DNA of 39,251 nt, taken from a virus. The notes under the pieces are model-generated. The model was not told the origin of the DNA. It ran no database searches and worked only from the letters and a program-made list of their open reading frames with translations. The DNA is taken from IMG/VR virus record IMGVR_UViG_3300028608_000039, positions 1-39,251 of that record; one strand, given 5' to 3'. Positions 13,183 through 20,478 of this stretch are shown here, piece after piece. Each line of letters starts with the position of its first letter. The first letter of the stretch is position 1. Position numbers and translations under genes: made by a program.

Positions 13183-13824
13183 ATGAACGCCTACATCAGC
13201 AACGATCTGAACATGGTCAAGGAGCTGGACCCGCAGCGCCATGCTCTGGCCCTGCAAATGGAGGCCTATCTCGGAAAAGGAGGGACTATTGAGGTCTTGC
13301 AGGGGCCGAGCTTCAAGCCTCCACCAGCGAGGAATGAACCGCCGCCAACCTTGAAAGCTGCAAAGCCAGCTGCAAAGACGCCCGCCACCGAAACGGTCTA
13401 CATGGACAAGATCACCCGGCGCGACATTGAGCGTGAGGAACGGATCGCTCAACGGACCAAGGATAAGGCCGACCATATCGAACGTATCCGCAAGCTGGCC
13501 CAGACCATGACCTACGCACAGGCGGTTGAGCAGACCGGGATACCTCGGCGCTCACTCCAGCGCATCGCCGTAGAGGGTGGATTCCACTTCGTGCCAGCAC
13601 CCAATGGTGGGCAGCCAAGAGCTCCGCGCATCAACGACGAGAAGGCCGCGAAATACGCCGAACGCATCAACGCCTTCAAGGCAGTCGGCCTATCCCGCAA
13701 CCAGGCCGCGATTCAACTCGGCGTCACGTTCAGAACCTTCAAAATGCTGCTGGACAAGTTCGATATCGACTATCCGAAGCGCATAGCAGGGCCTCATCCG
13801 GCCTTCTTCGCCAAGCAGCAGTAA
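13183..13824 (+). CDS. Protein with two helix-turn-helix regions
   Basis: A 213-residue protein. After a proline/alanine-rich linker (about 45-70) comes a charged helix (RRDIEREERIAQRTKDKAD). A first HTH follows (MTYAQAVEQTGIPRRSLQRI, about 110-130) and a second (GLSRNQAAIQLGVTFRTFKM, about 175-195). It probably binds DNA at paired sites. It lies six bases after the exonuclease gene. The target is unknown; a recombination accessory or regulator is possible. Confidence 0.75.
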   Translation: MNAYISNDLNMVKELDPQRHALALQMEAYLGKGGTIEVLQGPSFKPPPARNEPPPTLKAAKPAAKTPATETVYMDKITRRDIEREERIAQRTKDKADHIERIRKLAQTMTYAQAVEQTGIPRRSLQRIAVEGGFHFVPAPNGGQPRAPRINDEKAAKYAERINAFKAVGLSRNQAAIQLGVTFRTFKMLLDKFDIDYPKRIAGPHPAFFAKQQ

Positions 13825-13843
13825 ACCAACCCATCTGTCGCAT

Positions 13844-13874
13844 CCAGTCATTGGAGGGCGGCGCCTGACTGGAG
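13844..13874 (+). promoter_or_regulatory. Hairpin overlapping the ribosome site of the PP-loop gene
   Basis: CCAGTCA (13844-13850) pairs perfectly with TGACTGG (13866-13872) across a 15-base loop. The GGAG ribosome site (13871-13874) of the gene starting at 13880 begins inside the 3' arm, so folding would partly hide it. Confidence 0.5.
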
Positions 13875-13879
13875 TAAAA

Positions 13880-14749
13880 ATGAATCCCTACTTGATCACC
13901 GGCCCTGCCCAGATCGGGCTTAGCGGCGGCCGAACCAGCGCCCATATGGGCCGGATGATATTAGAGGCTCACAACTTCAAGCTGCCGCCAGATGTTCACT
14001 TCTTCTTCCAGAACACAGGCAAAGAGCGCGAAGAAACCCTGATATTCGTAGATCAGATTTCAAAGCGATGGGATGTTCCGGTCGTATGGATGGAGTGGTG
14101 CAGAGTGTACGGCCAGCCAGATGATGCCCCGTGGTACAAACTGGTGAATTTCGAGACGGCCAGCCGTAACGGTGAGCCCTTCACGATGATGCTCGAGTAC
14201 TACGCGGCATACCGAAAAGACGTAAAGAACCTTCCACCGGTGTTGCCGAACTTCTCAAACAACATGTGCACGGCGTACCTAAAGGTGAAAATAGGCGAGA
14301 AGCACATGCGCGCCCTGGGCTACGACGAGTGGGACTGCGTTGTCGGCATCCGCTATGACGAGCCTAAACGCTATCACCGCATGATGGCTGCCAACGACCG
14401 CGGCGGTACACGCTGGGAAAACCTTTGCCCCTCCTACACCGCCGGCATCACGAAGGAGGATGTAGCAGAGTTCTGGAAGGCCCAGCCGTTCGATCTTGGC
14501 ATGGACTCAGACTTCGGCAACTGCGACCTTTGCTGGAAGAAGAGCGAAGGGAAGCTGATAAAAACCATCATCGAAGAGCCGTCGCGTGTGATCTGGTGGT
14601 CGGGCACCGAAGAACGCTTCGGCCAGGTATTCCGCCAAGACCGAGCAGATTACAAAACGATGGGATGGTCAGCGGAGCAACGCTCCAGGCAAACCGACTT
14701 CGATTTCGACTATCTCGCCGAAGATATCGACTGCTTCTGCGGCGACTGA
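13880..14749 (+). CDS. PP-loop ATPase / PAPS-reductase-like protein
   Basis: A 289-residue protein with the PP-loop SGGRTS (15-20), then FFFQNTGKERE, RYDEPKR and the cysteine pair CDLC near 215, ending in CFCGD. This is the phage branch of the PAPS reductase/adenylylation superfamily, which activates a substrate with ATP. Known relatives act in sulfate reduction, DNA phosphorothioation (DndC) and tRNA or nucleotide modification. No Dnd partners are present, so the substrate is open. The cysteines could hold an iron-sulfur cluster or zinc. Confidence 0.85.
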   Translation: MNPYLITGPAQIGLSGGRTSAHMGRMILEAHNFKLPPDVHFFFQNTGKEREETLIFVDQISKRWDVPVVWMEWCRVYGQPDDAPWYKLVNFETASRNGEPFTMMLEYYAAYRKDVKNLPPVLPNFSNNMCTAYLKVKIGEKHMRALGYDEWDCVVGIRYDEPKRYHRMMAANDRGGTRWENLCPSYTAGITKEDVAEFWKAQPFDLGMDSDFGNCDLCWKKSEGKLIKTIIEEPSRVIWWSGTEERFGQVFRQDRADYKTMGWSAEQRSRQTDFDFDYLAEDIDCFCGD

Positions 14750-14762
14750 GTGAGGAGACAAA

Positions 14763-15089
14763 ATGCAAACCCATCTGATTGAGCCCACACACTGGGTTCG
14801 GCTGTACCTGTCCGGCCCAATCGAAGCGGCCAAGCAGGCAATCCGCGAAGACTGCCTACGTGAAGGCCTATGCGTGACAATAGAGCCAACCACGTTCATC
14901 TATACCGGCGGCGAAGAGGCCGGCTATGTCGTCGGCCTGATCAACTACCCGCGATTCCCCAGCGATCAGGAAACGATCGACGCCCGAGCCGTGGACTTAA
15001 TGAAGAAGCTGCTCGCCGCAACATTTCAATCATCGGCGCTGATGATGACGCCTACCAAGTCCGAATGGATTAGCACCCGCCCCGCCTGA
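14763..15089 (+). CDS. Hypothetical phage protein
   Basis: A 108-residue protein starting MQTHLIEPTHWVRLYLSG. It looks like an alpha/beta domain: beta strand VRLYLSGP, helix IEAAKQAIREDCLREG, strand LCVTIEPTTFIYTGG, then GYVVGLINYPRFP and a C-terminal helix. It follows the PP-loop gene by 13 bases with GAGGAGA upstream, so the two may work together. Similar small proteins occur in other Pseudomonas phages, of unknown role. Confidence 0.75.
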   Translation: MQTHLIEPTHWVRLYLSGPIEAAKQAIREDCLREGLCVTIEPTTFIYTGGEEAGYVVGLINYPRFPSDQETIDARAVDLMKKLLAATFQSSALMMTPTKSEWISTRPA

Positions 15090-15134
15090 CATTCACCCCT
15101 CTTCCAATTCAACCTCACCCTTCCGGGAGGCCCT

Positions 15135-15278
15135 ATGTCGTCCAAAGGAAAGCTCAAGGCTGGCTATTTGGAGCTCGGATTTTTCTGCACCTACTGCAAG
15201 CGGGCCCGCAGCTCCGGCAACCACAAAGAGTGCTCCAAGGCCCGCCAGCGGGAACACGCACAGAGGAATGAGCCATGA
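15135..15278 (+). CDS. Small zinc-finger-like protein
   Basis: A 47-residue protein with CTYCKRARSSGNHKEC, a C-x2-C...H-x3-C arrangement typical of a single zinc knuckle. The rest is basic. GGGAGG lies 7 bases upstream and the stop overlaps the next start. A role in nucleic-acid binding is likely but unproven. Confidence 0.7.
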   Translation: MSSKGKLKAGYLELGFFCTYCKRARSSGNHKECSKARQREHAQRNEP

Positions 15279-15577
15279 CAGCCAAGTTATCGCCTGACTC
15301 GATCGGGCTGATTTTCACGATGCACGCGGCCGGGCACCCGGTCGAGAGTATTGCCGATGCGGCCGGGTGCTCGTACCCGACCGTCGTGCGCTACCTGAAC
15401 AATGCCGGGATCGTGCTCGGCAACAAGGGGAAGCCAAAGCAGCTCACGGCGGACTACATGACCCTGGCTCTGGACATGCGCGCCCACGGCAAGCGCTGGA
15501 TCGACGTCGAGTACAAGACCGGCTTCCACCGCTCCACATTCCACAGTCAGCTTCGGGCGGCGAGGGTTCAGCAATGA
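15275..15577 (+). CDS. HTH-domain protein
   Basis: A 100-residue protein. Residues 10-45 (HAAGHPVESIADAAGCSYPT followed by VVRYLNNAGI) form a resolvase-type helix-turn-helix. A second similar pattern follows near the end (KTGFHRSTFHSQLRAARV). It is probably a DNA-binding regulator, coupled on both sides by ATGA overlaps. Confidence 0.75.
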   Translation: MTAKLSPDSIGLIFTMHAAGHPVESIADAAGCSYPTVVRYLNNAGIVLGNKGKPKQLTADYMTLALDMRAHGKRWIDVEYKTGFHRSTFHSQLRAARVQQ

Positions 15578-15636
15578 GCCGCGCGAAACGTACAACGCGG
15601 TGTTTACCGCCTGATCAATTGGAGATTTTGGAATGA
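15574..15636 (+). CDS. 20-residue coupled micro-ORF
   Basis: A 20-residue ORF rich in arginine (MSRAKRTTR...). It begins in the previous stop and ends in the next start (ATGA both ways), with a short GCGGT/ACCGC hairpin inside. It may simply carry ribosomes from one gene to the next. A function for the peptide is not supported. Confidence 0.4.
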   Translation: MSRAKRTTRCLPPDQLEILE

Positions 15637-16121
15637 GTAACGGTGTCGATTTTAGAAAATTAGCGCTGGACCTTCGCGGCCAGTTGACCTCCACAGAATC
15701 CCAACTCGCTGCTTTGCGGGAAGAGCTGGTGACAAGTAGAGCAGCGTACAAAGAACAGTTGCGCGGCGTGAACTACAAGCGTGGCCAGTTGCGATTGGAG
15801 CGCGACGACCTTCAGCAGCGCCTTGCGGACGCCGAGCGGCGGAATGTGGAGCTGAGCAGATTGCTTAATCTGGCCGATCACTATCTGCAAGACCAATTCT
15901 TTAATTCAGTCGGCGAAATAGTAGAGCCAAACTCAGATGACCGAGAAGAAGTTCGCGCATCGATAAGAGCCGCGATGACCGAAGCCACAGTCATAGATCA
16001 GCGGAATGTGACGGCCATCGGGCTTCTTCAAATGGTCAAGGACAACGGAGGCGCCTTGGAAGAACACGAGTGGGAGCTCATCGAAGCCGCCCTCAACAAA
16101 CCCGAAGAGGCCAAGTCATGA
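15633..16121 (+). CDS. Coiled-coil phage protein
   Basis: A 162-residue protein. Residues about 14-80 carry heptads (QLTSTESQLAALREELV; LERDDLQQRLADAERRNVEL), predicting a long coiled coil. The C-terminal half is helical and acidic. It resembles variable early-region proteins of unknown role in many phages. Overlaps the next gene by four bases. Confidence 0.75.
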   Translation: MSNGVDFRKLALDLRGQLTSTESQLAALREELVTSRAAYKEQLRGVNYKRGQLRLERDDLQQRLADAERRNVELSRLLNLADHYLQDQFFNSVGEIVEPNSDDREEVRASIRAAMTEATVIDQRNVTAIGLLQMVKDNGGALEEHEWELIEAALNKPEEAKS

Positions 16122-16699
16122 GCGATAAGACCGTAACCATGTCGCGGGAGCTGGCGGAGTCAGCATTGACGATCGTCTCCAGAAACTGCACTTCAAATTG
16201 GTCTGCACGGGTAAAGGACGGTATCGAGTCAGCGCTCGCCGCCCCAGCCGAAGAACTCCGCGCCGTTCTCGCTCAGGAAGCGGGGAAGTGCGAGCCGGTG
16301 GCGTTGACAGTTTGGGAAGGTCCTATGCCGGAGTCTAACGGCAAGTCGAATTTCACCGTAATTCTTCACAAGGGCGACCTTACAGAGGGGATTTGCGTTT
16401 ACCGATCCGAATATCCTGATCGAGCGCGATACGAAGCGGACTGTTTCCGCCACATCATTGGCGACCCTGCATTTCCAGAAAAGCCGTTCATTTGCGAATA
16501 CGACGCCGACAAGCACAGCGGTTACGTAAAGCCGGATACCTCCCCACCAGCGCCGGTATCGGTAGTGCTGGATGAGAATGTCGAGTTTGAAAAGTGGTGG
16601 CTCCGCACTCCAGTTCTACGCAAGGGCAAACTACAGATCGCACAAGAAGCATGGGAGGCCCGCGCCAGCCTCGACAAGGTCAAGGAGCCGAATCAATGA
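16118..16699 (+). CDS. Phage protein with Ea22-like C-terminal motif
   Basis: A 193-residue protein from ATG 16118. It starts with a helical stretch (SRELAESALTIVSRN), has a variable middle, and ends FEKWWLRTPVLRKGK then AQEAWEARASL, the short C-terminal motif found in many modular early phage proteins (Ead/Ea22-like). Such proteins vary by segment exchange. Function unknown. Confidence 0.7.
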   Translation: MSDKTVTMSRELAESALTIVSRNCTSNWSARVKDGIESALAAPAEELRAVLAQEAGKCEPVALTVWEGPMPESNGKSNFTVILHKGDLTEGICVYRSEYPDRARYEADCFRHIIGDPAFPEKPFICEYDADKHSGYVKPDTSPPAPVSVVLDENVEFEKWWLRTPVLRKGKLQIAQEAWEARASLDKVKEPNQ

Positions 16700-16806
16700 T
16701 CCTGAAAATTCTCATGTACTGGCCGCTTGCATCGGTCATCGTCGGCGCCGGCCTGTGCCGGATCATCCATCTGGCGAAGGTCGCCGAGCGGGAGTTGAGT
16801 CAATGA
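16696..16806 (+). CDS. Small membrane protein
   Basis: A 36-residue protein with one hydrophobic helix (ILMYWPLASVIVGAGLCRII) and a short charged tail. It starts in the previous stop and its own stop overlaps a further tiny ORF. Confidence 0.65.
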   Translation: MILKILMYWPLASVIVGAGLCRIIHLAKVAERELSQ

Positions 16807-16844
16807 TCGCCCTCGTCTGGCTCTACTTCTTCTACGTCCGCTGA
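16803..16844 (+). CDS. 13-residue hydrophobic micro-ORF
   Basis: MIALVWLYFFYVR, starting within the stop of the previous membrane protein (ATGA). It is almost wholly hydrophobic and aromatic. The exact coupling suggests it is translated, but a random origin cannot be excluded. The following 77 bases hold no gene, only a GCCTG/CGGGC hairpin before the next ribosome site. Confidence 0.35.
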   Translation: MIALVWLYFFYVR

Positions 16845-16921
16845 GCTTCATCCCTCCAGTTGTAACCCCCTAATTGACTACTCAAGCCTGCCGGTGACTG
16901 CGGGCGAGGAATTCTATTGCC

Positions 16922-17530
16922 ATGAGCGTATACAAACGATACTTCCGCGTAACCGAAGGCCCCATGGTTAATGAGATTGACCGGTTGCAGGATTTGATGG
17001 CAGGTGCGGCTGTGCACGCTGACAAAGTAGCAAAACAGGTCGGGGGAGACTTCCAGACTTGGCAATCCAGTGGGGGCTTTGCCGGCTTCAAGTTCAAAAC
17101 CGTACCATGCCAGAAGACGTTTCGACTTCTTAAAAAGCACGGCCTATGGGTCCCACGGAAAAACACACCGGAAGGGAAAGATGTGTGGGCAGCGATTCTT
17201 CAGGTCCCTCTGCCATCGCCCGTTGATAGCGCGCTGAAGTTGGTAGATCTGACTCCGAACTCCCCAGCCCTGTTTTATGGCTCTAGATGGTACTCGCCAA
17301 CTCTATGGGGCTTCGGCAAGCCTATCAGCGTTTGGTTCGTCAGTGTGCCATGGCTTGACGTCGATCCTATGGAGCTTGAGGCATATAAAGCAGAGCGAGA
17401 CGCGCGCACGCGCCGTGATGGAAACCTTGACCATCTGTGCTGGCTTCCACCGGAAGGATGGGAAGAGGTTAAGCACTGGCAGGTAGAGAAAGAGTCGGAA
17501 GAGATCAGCGCCCGCACGAAAGCCGCATAA
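16922..17530 (+). CDS. Hypothetical phage protein
   Basis: A 202-residue protein starting MSVYKRYFRVTEGPMVNEID. It has an alpha/beta look with many tryptophans (WYSPTLWGFGKPISVWFVSV; VPWLDVDPMELE) and a charged C-terminal helix. GAGGA lies 11 bases upstream of the ATG. No family recognised. Confidence 0.75.
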   Translation: MSVYKRYFRVTEGPMVNEIDRLQDLMAGAAVHADKVAKQVGGDFQTWQSSGGFAGFKFKTVPCQKTFRLLKKHGLWVPRKNTPEGKDVWAAILQVPLPSPVDSALKLVDLTPNSPALFYGSRWYSPTLWGFGKPISVWFVSVPWLDVDPMELEAYKAERDARTRRDGNLDHLCWLPPEGWEEVKHWQVEKESEEISARTKAA

Positions 17531-17572
17531 CCCACTCCCCTGCTTGCCGCACTTCGCGGCCGGAGCATCCAT

Positions 17573-17767
17573 ATGTCTCGCATTGAAGAAAGAGAAGGCT
17601 GGAACCTGGCTGATCAGTTGATCGCGGCCGGGCGCCAAGTAGACCAGCGATTCGGTGGCGTCGAGCGCGTCATCGCCAATATTGAACGGACTGCCGCGAT
17701 GAGGCCGGAAGGCTATCGGGCGGGCATCCAGAAACGCATTGAGGTGGAACGCCATGGCAACCTTTGA
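17573..17767 (+). CDS. Small helical phage protein
   Basis: A 64-residue, strongly charged, mostly helical protein (MSRIEEREGWNLADQLIAAG...). CCGGAG lies upstream, just after a GCCGC/GCGGC hairpin. Its end overlaps the next gene by 14 bases in another frame. Confidence 0.65.
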   Translation: MSRIEEREGWNLADQLIAAGRQVDQRFGGVERVIANIERTAAMRPEGYRAGIQKRIEVERHGNL

Positions 17768-17966
17768 CGTGCACGAACAGAACGCAGACGGTCGCCCGGG
17801 CAAGCTGCTCGACACCATCGACCGTGTACCGGACATCCGCAAGAAGGACAGCTTCGTCGAGTTCGACGGCGAGATGCACAAGGTCATGACGGGTATCCGC
17901 AACTTCATCATCGTCACCCAAGAGCGCTGGGCTCGGGTTTCGGCTGCTACGTGGAGGAAAATATGA
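17754..17966 (+). CDS. Hypothetical small phage protein
   Basis: A 70-residue protein from ATG 17754 (MATFDVHEQNADGRPGKLLD...). It looks like a beta-hairpin-rich domain (SFVEFDGEMHKVMTGIRNFI). Both ends overlap neighbouring genes. No function known. Confidence 0.65.
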   Translation: MATFDVHEQNADGRPGKLLDTIDRVPDIRKKDSFVEFDGEMHKVMTGIRNFIIVTQERWARVSAATWRKI

Positions 17967-18289
17967 GCGAAGTGCAACGAATCACGGTGCTGTGGCCAGT
18001 CGGACCGGCTGGTTATGGGAATTATGAAGTTGTTCTTGCATCGGTCTATGACAAAGCCCAAGCCACGATCGCCGAACAAGCCAAGATGATCGAGCACCTG
18101 CGCGGCGGGCCTACTCCGCTCTACACCGCCGTAGACATGGCCAATGCGGCGCGGGACGGGTTCAGGGATGGCAAGGCGAGTGTTGTGGTAGAGCTGCCTC
18201 AACCGTTTGATGGCGGTGATTTCACCATGTACGACGGTCTGGAAATTAAAGAAGCCATCATCGCGGCGGGCGGGAGCGTGAAAGAATGA
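17963..18289 (+). CDS. Hypothetical phage protein
   Basis: A 108-residue protein from ATG 17963. VQRITVLWPVGPAGYGNYEV starts a short beta sheet; KAQATIAEQAKMIEHLRGG is a helix; the C-terminal half is mixed and acidic. Coupled by ATGA to both neighbours. Unknown. Confidence 0.7.
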   Translation: MSEVQRITVLWPVGPAGYGNYEVVLASVYDKAQATIAEQAKMIEHLRGGPTPLYTAVDMANAARDGFRDGKASVVVELPQPFDGGDFTMYDGLEIKEAIIAAGGSVKE

Positions 18290-18462
18290 GAAAGATTATT
18301 GAAGGCGGCGGCCTATTAATCCTAGCCGGCGCATTGCTCCTCATAGTTTCCGCCGGATTCGGCTCCGGTCTGGGTAAGCAATCAATTGCAGCCATGTGCG
18401 ACAAGAGAGTGGATTTCATGATTGAGGGGAAAATATACCGTTGCGAGGAGCGCAGGCCATGA
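18286..18462 (+). CDS. Small membrane protein with two cysteines
   Basis: A 58-residue protein with a glycine-rich membrane segment (GGGLLILAGALLLIVSAGFG) and a C-terminal part carrying two cysteines 16 residues apart (MCDKR...YRCEE). If that part is periplasmic the cysteines may form a disulfide. Coupled to both neighbours. Confidence 0.7.
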   Translation: MRKIIEGGGLLILAGALLLIVSAGFGSGLGKQSIAAMCDKRVDFMIEGKIYRCEERRP

Positions 18463-18860
18463 CCGACTACAGCGAACTGAAACTGCTGGCCGAGCAATGC
18501 AAGGAATTGCGTAGTCATGGATGGCTTGGGCAGATGGCTGTCAGCGAAGATAAAGTTCTAGAGCTGATCGCCGAGAACGAGTCCGCCAACAAGCACTTGG
18601 CGAATGAATCGAGCAATGTGCAGGCAGCCTTGGCAGAAATCTTGAGGCTGACGGCCGAGAATGAGGCGTTGCGCAAGGAGCGCGAAGGGAAAGTCCTCTG
18701 CGATCTTGAGTTGTTCGAGACCCTTCGTGATTCGGCCAACTCAGAGGCGGACGAGCATCGACAGTGCATGGCGACATACCGCCCGCTCCGGCAGGCGAAT
18801 CTGGATTCGGTCGTGAAGAAGTGCGACGAGCTACTCGCAGCCATGAGCAAGGAGGGTTGA
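18459..18860 (+). CDS. Coiled-coil phage protein
   Basis: A 133-residue protein from ATG 18459. Residues about 35-78 are a long heptad-bearing helix (NVQAALAEILRLTAENEALR). Similar modular coiled-coil proteins are common near the integrase end of early operons. Unknown role. It precedes the excisionase-like gene by one base. Confidence 0.7.
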   Translation: MTDYSELKLLAEQCKELRSHGWLGQMAVSEDKVLELIAENESANKHLANESSNVQAALAEILRLTAENEALRKEREGKVLCDLELFETLRDSANSEADEHRQCMATYRPLRQANLDSVVKKCDELLAAMSKEG

Positions 18861-18861
18861 G

Positions 18862-19113
18862 ATGGGGGACGAATCAGAAATTATCTACATCGAGGGATTG
18901 GGGCGGATGCTCGGCCGCACGGAAGCGGCGGTGCGCCAGGGGTTGAGCCGGGGAGTCGACTGGCTGCCGAAGGGATTCAAGATGGGGAGCCGGCATTGTT
19001 GGCTACGGGAAGACGTGCGGGAGTTCTTGCGGGGATGTCGGGACGGGGAAAACAAGGCGCCGAAGGTTGGCAGGAAGCGGCAGGCACCGCCGACACTGCG
19101 CGGGGTGGCGTGA
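18862..19113 (+). CDS. Excisionase-like DNA-binding protein
   Basis: An 83-residue protein. Residues 8-60 (IEGLGRMLGRTEAAVRQGLS, then RHCWLREDVREFL) form a MerR/excisionase-type winged helix. The tail is basic (KAPKVGRKRQAPP). It is the last gene of the early operon and ends two bases before the convergent integrase gene ends. Position, size and fold point to a recombination directionality factor that would help excision at the nearby attP. This is an inference, not a match I can name. Confidence 0.65.
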   Translation: MGDESEIIYIEGLGRMLGRTEAAVRQGLSRGVDWLPKGFKMGSRHCWLREDVREFLRGCRDGENKAPKVGRKRQAPPTLRGVA

Positions 19114-19115
19114 TG

Positions 19116-20093
19116 CTACCCCAGCTTCTCGGCGAGGTTGCTCGGGCACAGGTGCGTGTATCGGCGAAGCATCGACAGAGTTTTGTGACCGGTGATGCTC
19201 GCCACCTCCATCATGGAAAGCCCACGCTCGAACATCCGGCTCGTCGCTTCGTGGCGCATATCGTGAAGGCGGAGGTCTTTGATCTTCGCCGCTTCACACG
19301 CCAGCGCAAAATAGTTGCTCACGCTGTCCAGCTTCAAGTGAAAGAACCTGCCGCCATCGATTGGCGTAGGCAATCCCTCCAAGAGCTCCGCCGCCCGCGT
19401 TGATAGCGGGACTGATCGGCGCTCGCCGTTCTTCGTGTCTTCGAGGAATGCGACCCTTCCCCTTATTTGATCCTTCCGCAGCATGACCAGCTCAGACCGG
19501 CGCATAGCCGTCTCTACGGCCAGCTCAATGATCACTGGCAGTTCCGCATTGATGTCGCCAGCGTGCTTGTACAGCGACTTTAGTTCGGCGGTGGTCGGCC
19601 TGCGCTCTCGCTGCTTGCTTCCCTTCGGCATACGGATTGCTGTGCACGGGTTCTTCAGCCCCTGGATGCCCCAGTCCTTCGCCGCGACCGTATAAAGGTG
19701 GCTGATCAGCGCCAGATTTAACCGGACGGTGGCTGTGGACTTGCCGGCCTTGAGCTCTGCATCCCGGTAAGCGGCCATGTCACTGGAGCGGATCGAGGCC
19801 AGGGACTTGCCGGCGTATTCAGACTTCTGCCACTTCTTGGCCCGGACTTTTTCCTGAGCAGATCCTTTCTTCGATTCGCTCACCTCGTTGACGTAGCGCT
19901 TCAGGGCTTCTTCAAGCGTGGTGCTCTCCGCCTCGCGGGTGTCGACGAATCGCGAGCGTGACATATCCCCCTCGATCTCGGCGGCCCATCGCTGGGCTTC
20001 TGCCTTGGTGTCGAAGGTGGCTGAAAGTGTCGGATATCCTTTGCGACGGATCTGGGCTCGCCAGGCGTCACCGCGTTTCTCGTAATAGGCCAT
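19116..20093 (-). CDS. int: Tyrosine-family integrase
   Basis: A 325-residue protein from MAYYEKRGDAW; a start at 20138 would add 15 residues that look atypical, although GGGGGA lies in front of it. It has an N-terminal arm-binding domain (1-50), a core-binding SAM-like domain (60-145) and a catalytic domain with Arg198 (AMRRSEL), Lys221, His277-x2-Arg280 (LHDMRHEA), His303 (TGHKT) and the nucleophile Tyr312 (RRYTH). It recombines attP, about 110 bases upstream of its start, with a host tRNA-Ser gene. Candidate arm sites lie in its own promoter region, so it may control its own expression. Confidence 0.95.
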   Translation of the reverse strand: MAYYEKRGDAWRAQIRRKGYPTLSATFDTKAEAQRWAAEIEGDMSRSRFVDTREAESTTLEEALKRYVNEVSESKKGSAQEKVRAKKWQKSEYAGKSLASIRSSDMAAYRDAELKAGKSTATVRLNLALISHLYTVAAKDWGIQGLKNPCTAIRMPKGSKQRERRPTTAELKSLYKHAGDINAELPVIIELAVETAMRRSELVMLRKDQIRGRVAFLEDTKNGERRSVPLSTRAAELLEGLPTPIDGGRFFHLKLDSVSNYFALACEAAKIKDLRLHDMRHEATSRMFERGLSMMEVASITGHKTLSMLRRYTHLCPSNLAEKLG

Positions 20094-20113
20094 TGGCGGA
20101 TATTGGCGGGTGC

Positions 20114-20159
20114 TTGGGGGAATCGCAAGAAGAGCCATTCCCCCAGATTTCCCCCAAAT
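20114..20159. repeat. Candidate integrase arm-type sites, integrase side
   Basis: TTCCCCCA-type repeats occur three times: ATTCCCCCAA on the minus strand (20123-20114), ATTCCCCCA (20137-20145) and TTTCCCCCAAAT (20148-20159). A fourth copy lies on the other side of the tRNA core at 20370-20378. Short repeats on both sides of the core fit P and P' arm sites. Confidence 0.5.
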
Positions 20160-20162
20160 ACA

Positions 20163-20198
20163 AAAAGGCCCCGAGGCTATTAAGCGCTCGGGGCCTTT
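20163..20198 (-). terminator. Strong terminator next to attP
   Basis: A perfect 12-bp stem, AAAGGCCCCGAG with CTCGGGGCCTTT, and an 11-base loop; on the minus strand it is followed by five T residues. In the free phage it would end late transcription before the integrase gene. After integration it would serve as terminator of the rebuilt tRNA-Ser gene. Confidence 0.8.
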
Positions 20199-20203
20199 AA
20201 ATA

Positions 20204-20268
20204 TGGCGGAGAGATAGGGATTCGAACCCTAGGTACCGGTGAAGGTACAACGGATTTCGAATCCGTTT
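20204..20268 (-). other. attP: attP core: 3' part of a tRNA-Ser(CGA) gene
   Basis: On the minus strand the sequence holds the anticodon stem-loop (ACGGA-TTCGAAA-TCCGT, anticodon CGA), a long variable arm of the serine type, the T arm (TAGGG-TTCGAAT-CCCTA), the acceptor strand TCTCTCC and CCA (206-204). Upstream there is no D arm or 5' acceptor strand, so it is not a working tRNA. Integration into the host gene would restore it. Crossover is expected near the anticodon loop, as for many tyrosine integrases. Confidence 0.85.
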
Positions 20269-20369
20269 TCGCACTCAATGATCATTGGCAGCATTTGCTG
20301 CGGACCCCTTCAGGGCCTCACTTTTGATGCAACTCTATGCCACATGCTTAATCATGTTTTGGTGCAATG

Positions 20370-20378
20370 ATTCCCCCA
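20370..20378 (+). repeat. Candidate integrase arm-type site, far side
   Basis: ATTCCCCCA, identical to the copy at 20137-20145, lies inside an 8-bp inverted repeat (TGGTGCAA 20360-20367 with TTGCACCA 20382-20389). The stretch 20270-20478 otherwise holds no convincing gene, only this and a GCAGCA/TGCTGC palindrome at about 20288-20301. Confidence 0.4.
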
Positions 20379-20478
20379 TTTTTGCACCAGCCCTCTCCGG
20401 CGTTCTGCCGACCGAACACAACCCACAAATCTCAGCTACAATCGGCCGCATTAATGACCCGCCTTTCATGGAGCAGTG

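Noticed and set aside
20204-20290. Complete tRNA-Ser gene
   Set aside because: Only the part from the anticodon stem to CCA is present; the 5' acceptor strand and D arm are missing.
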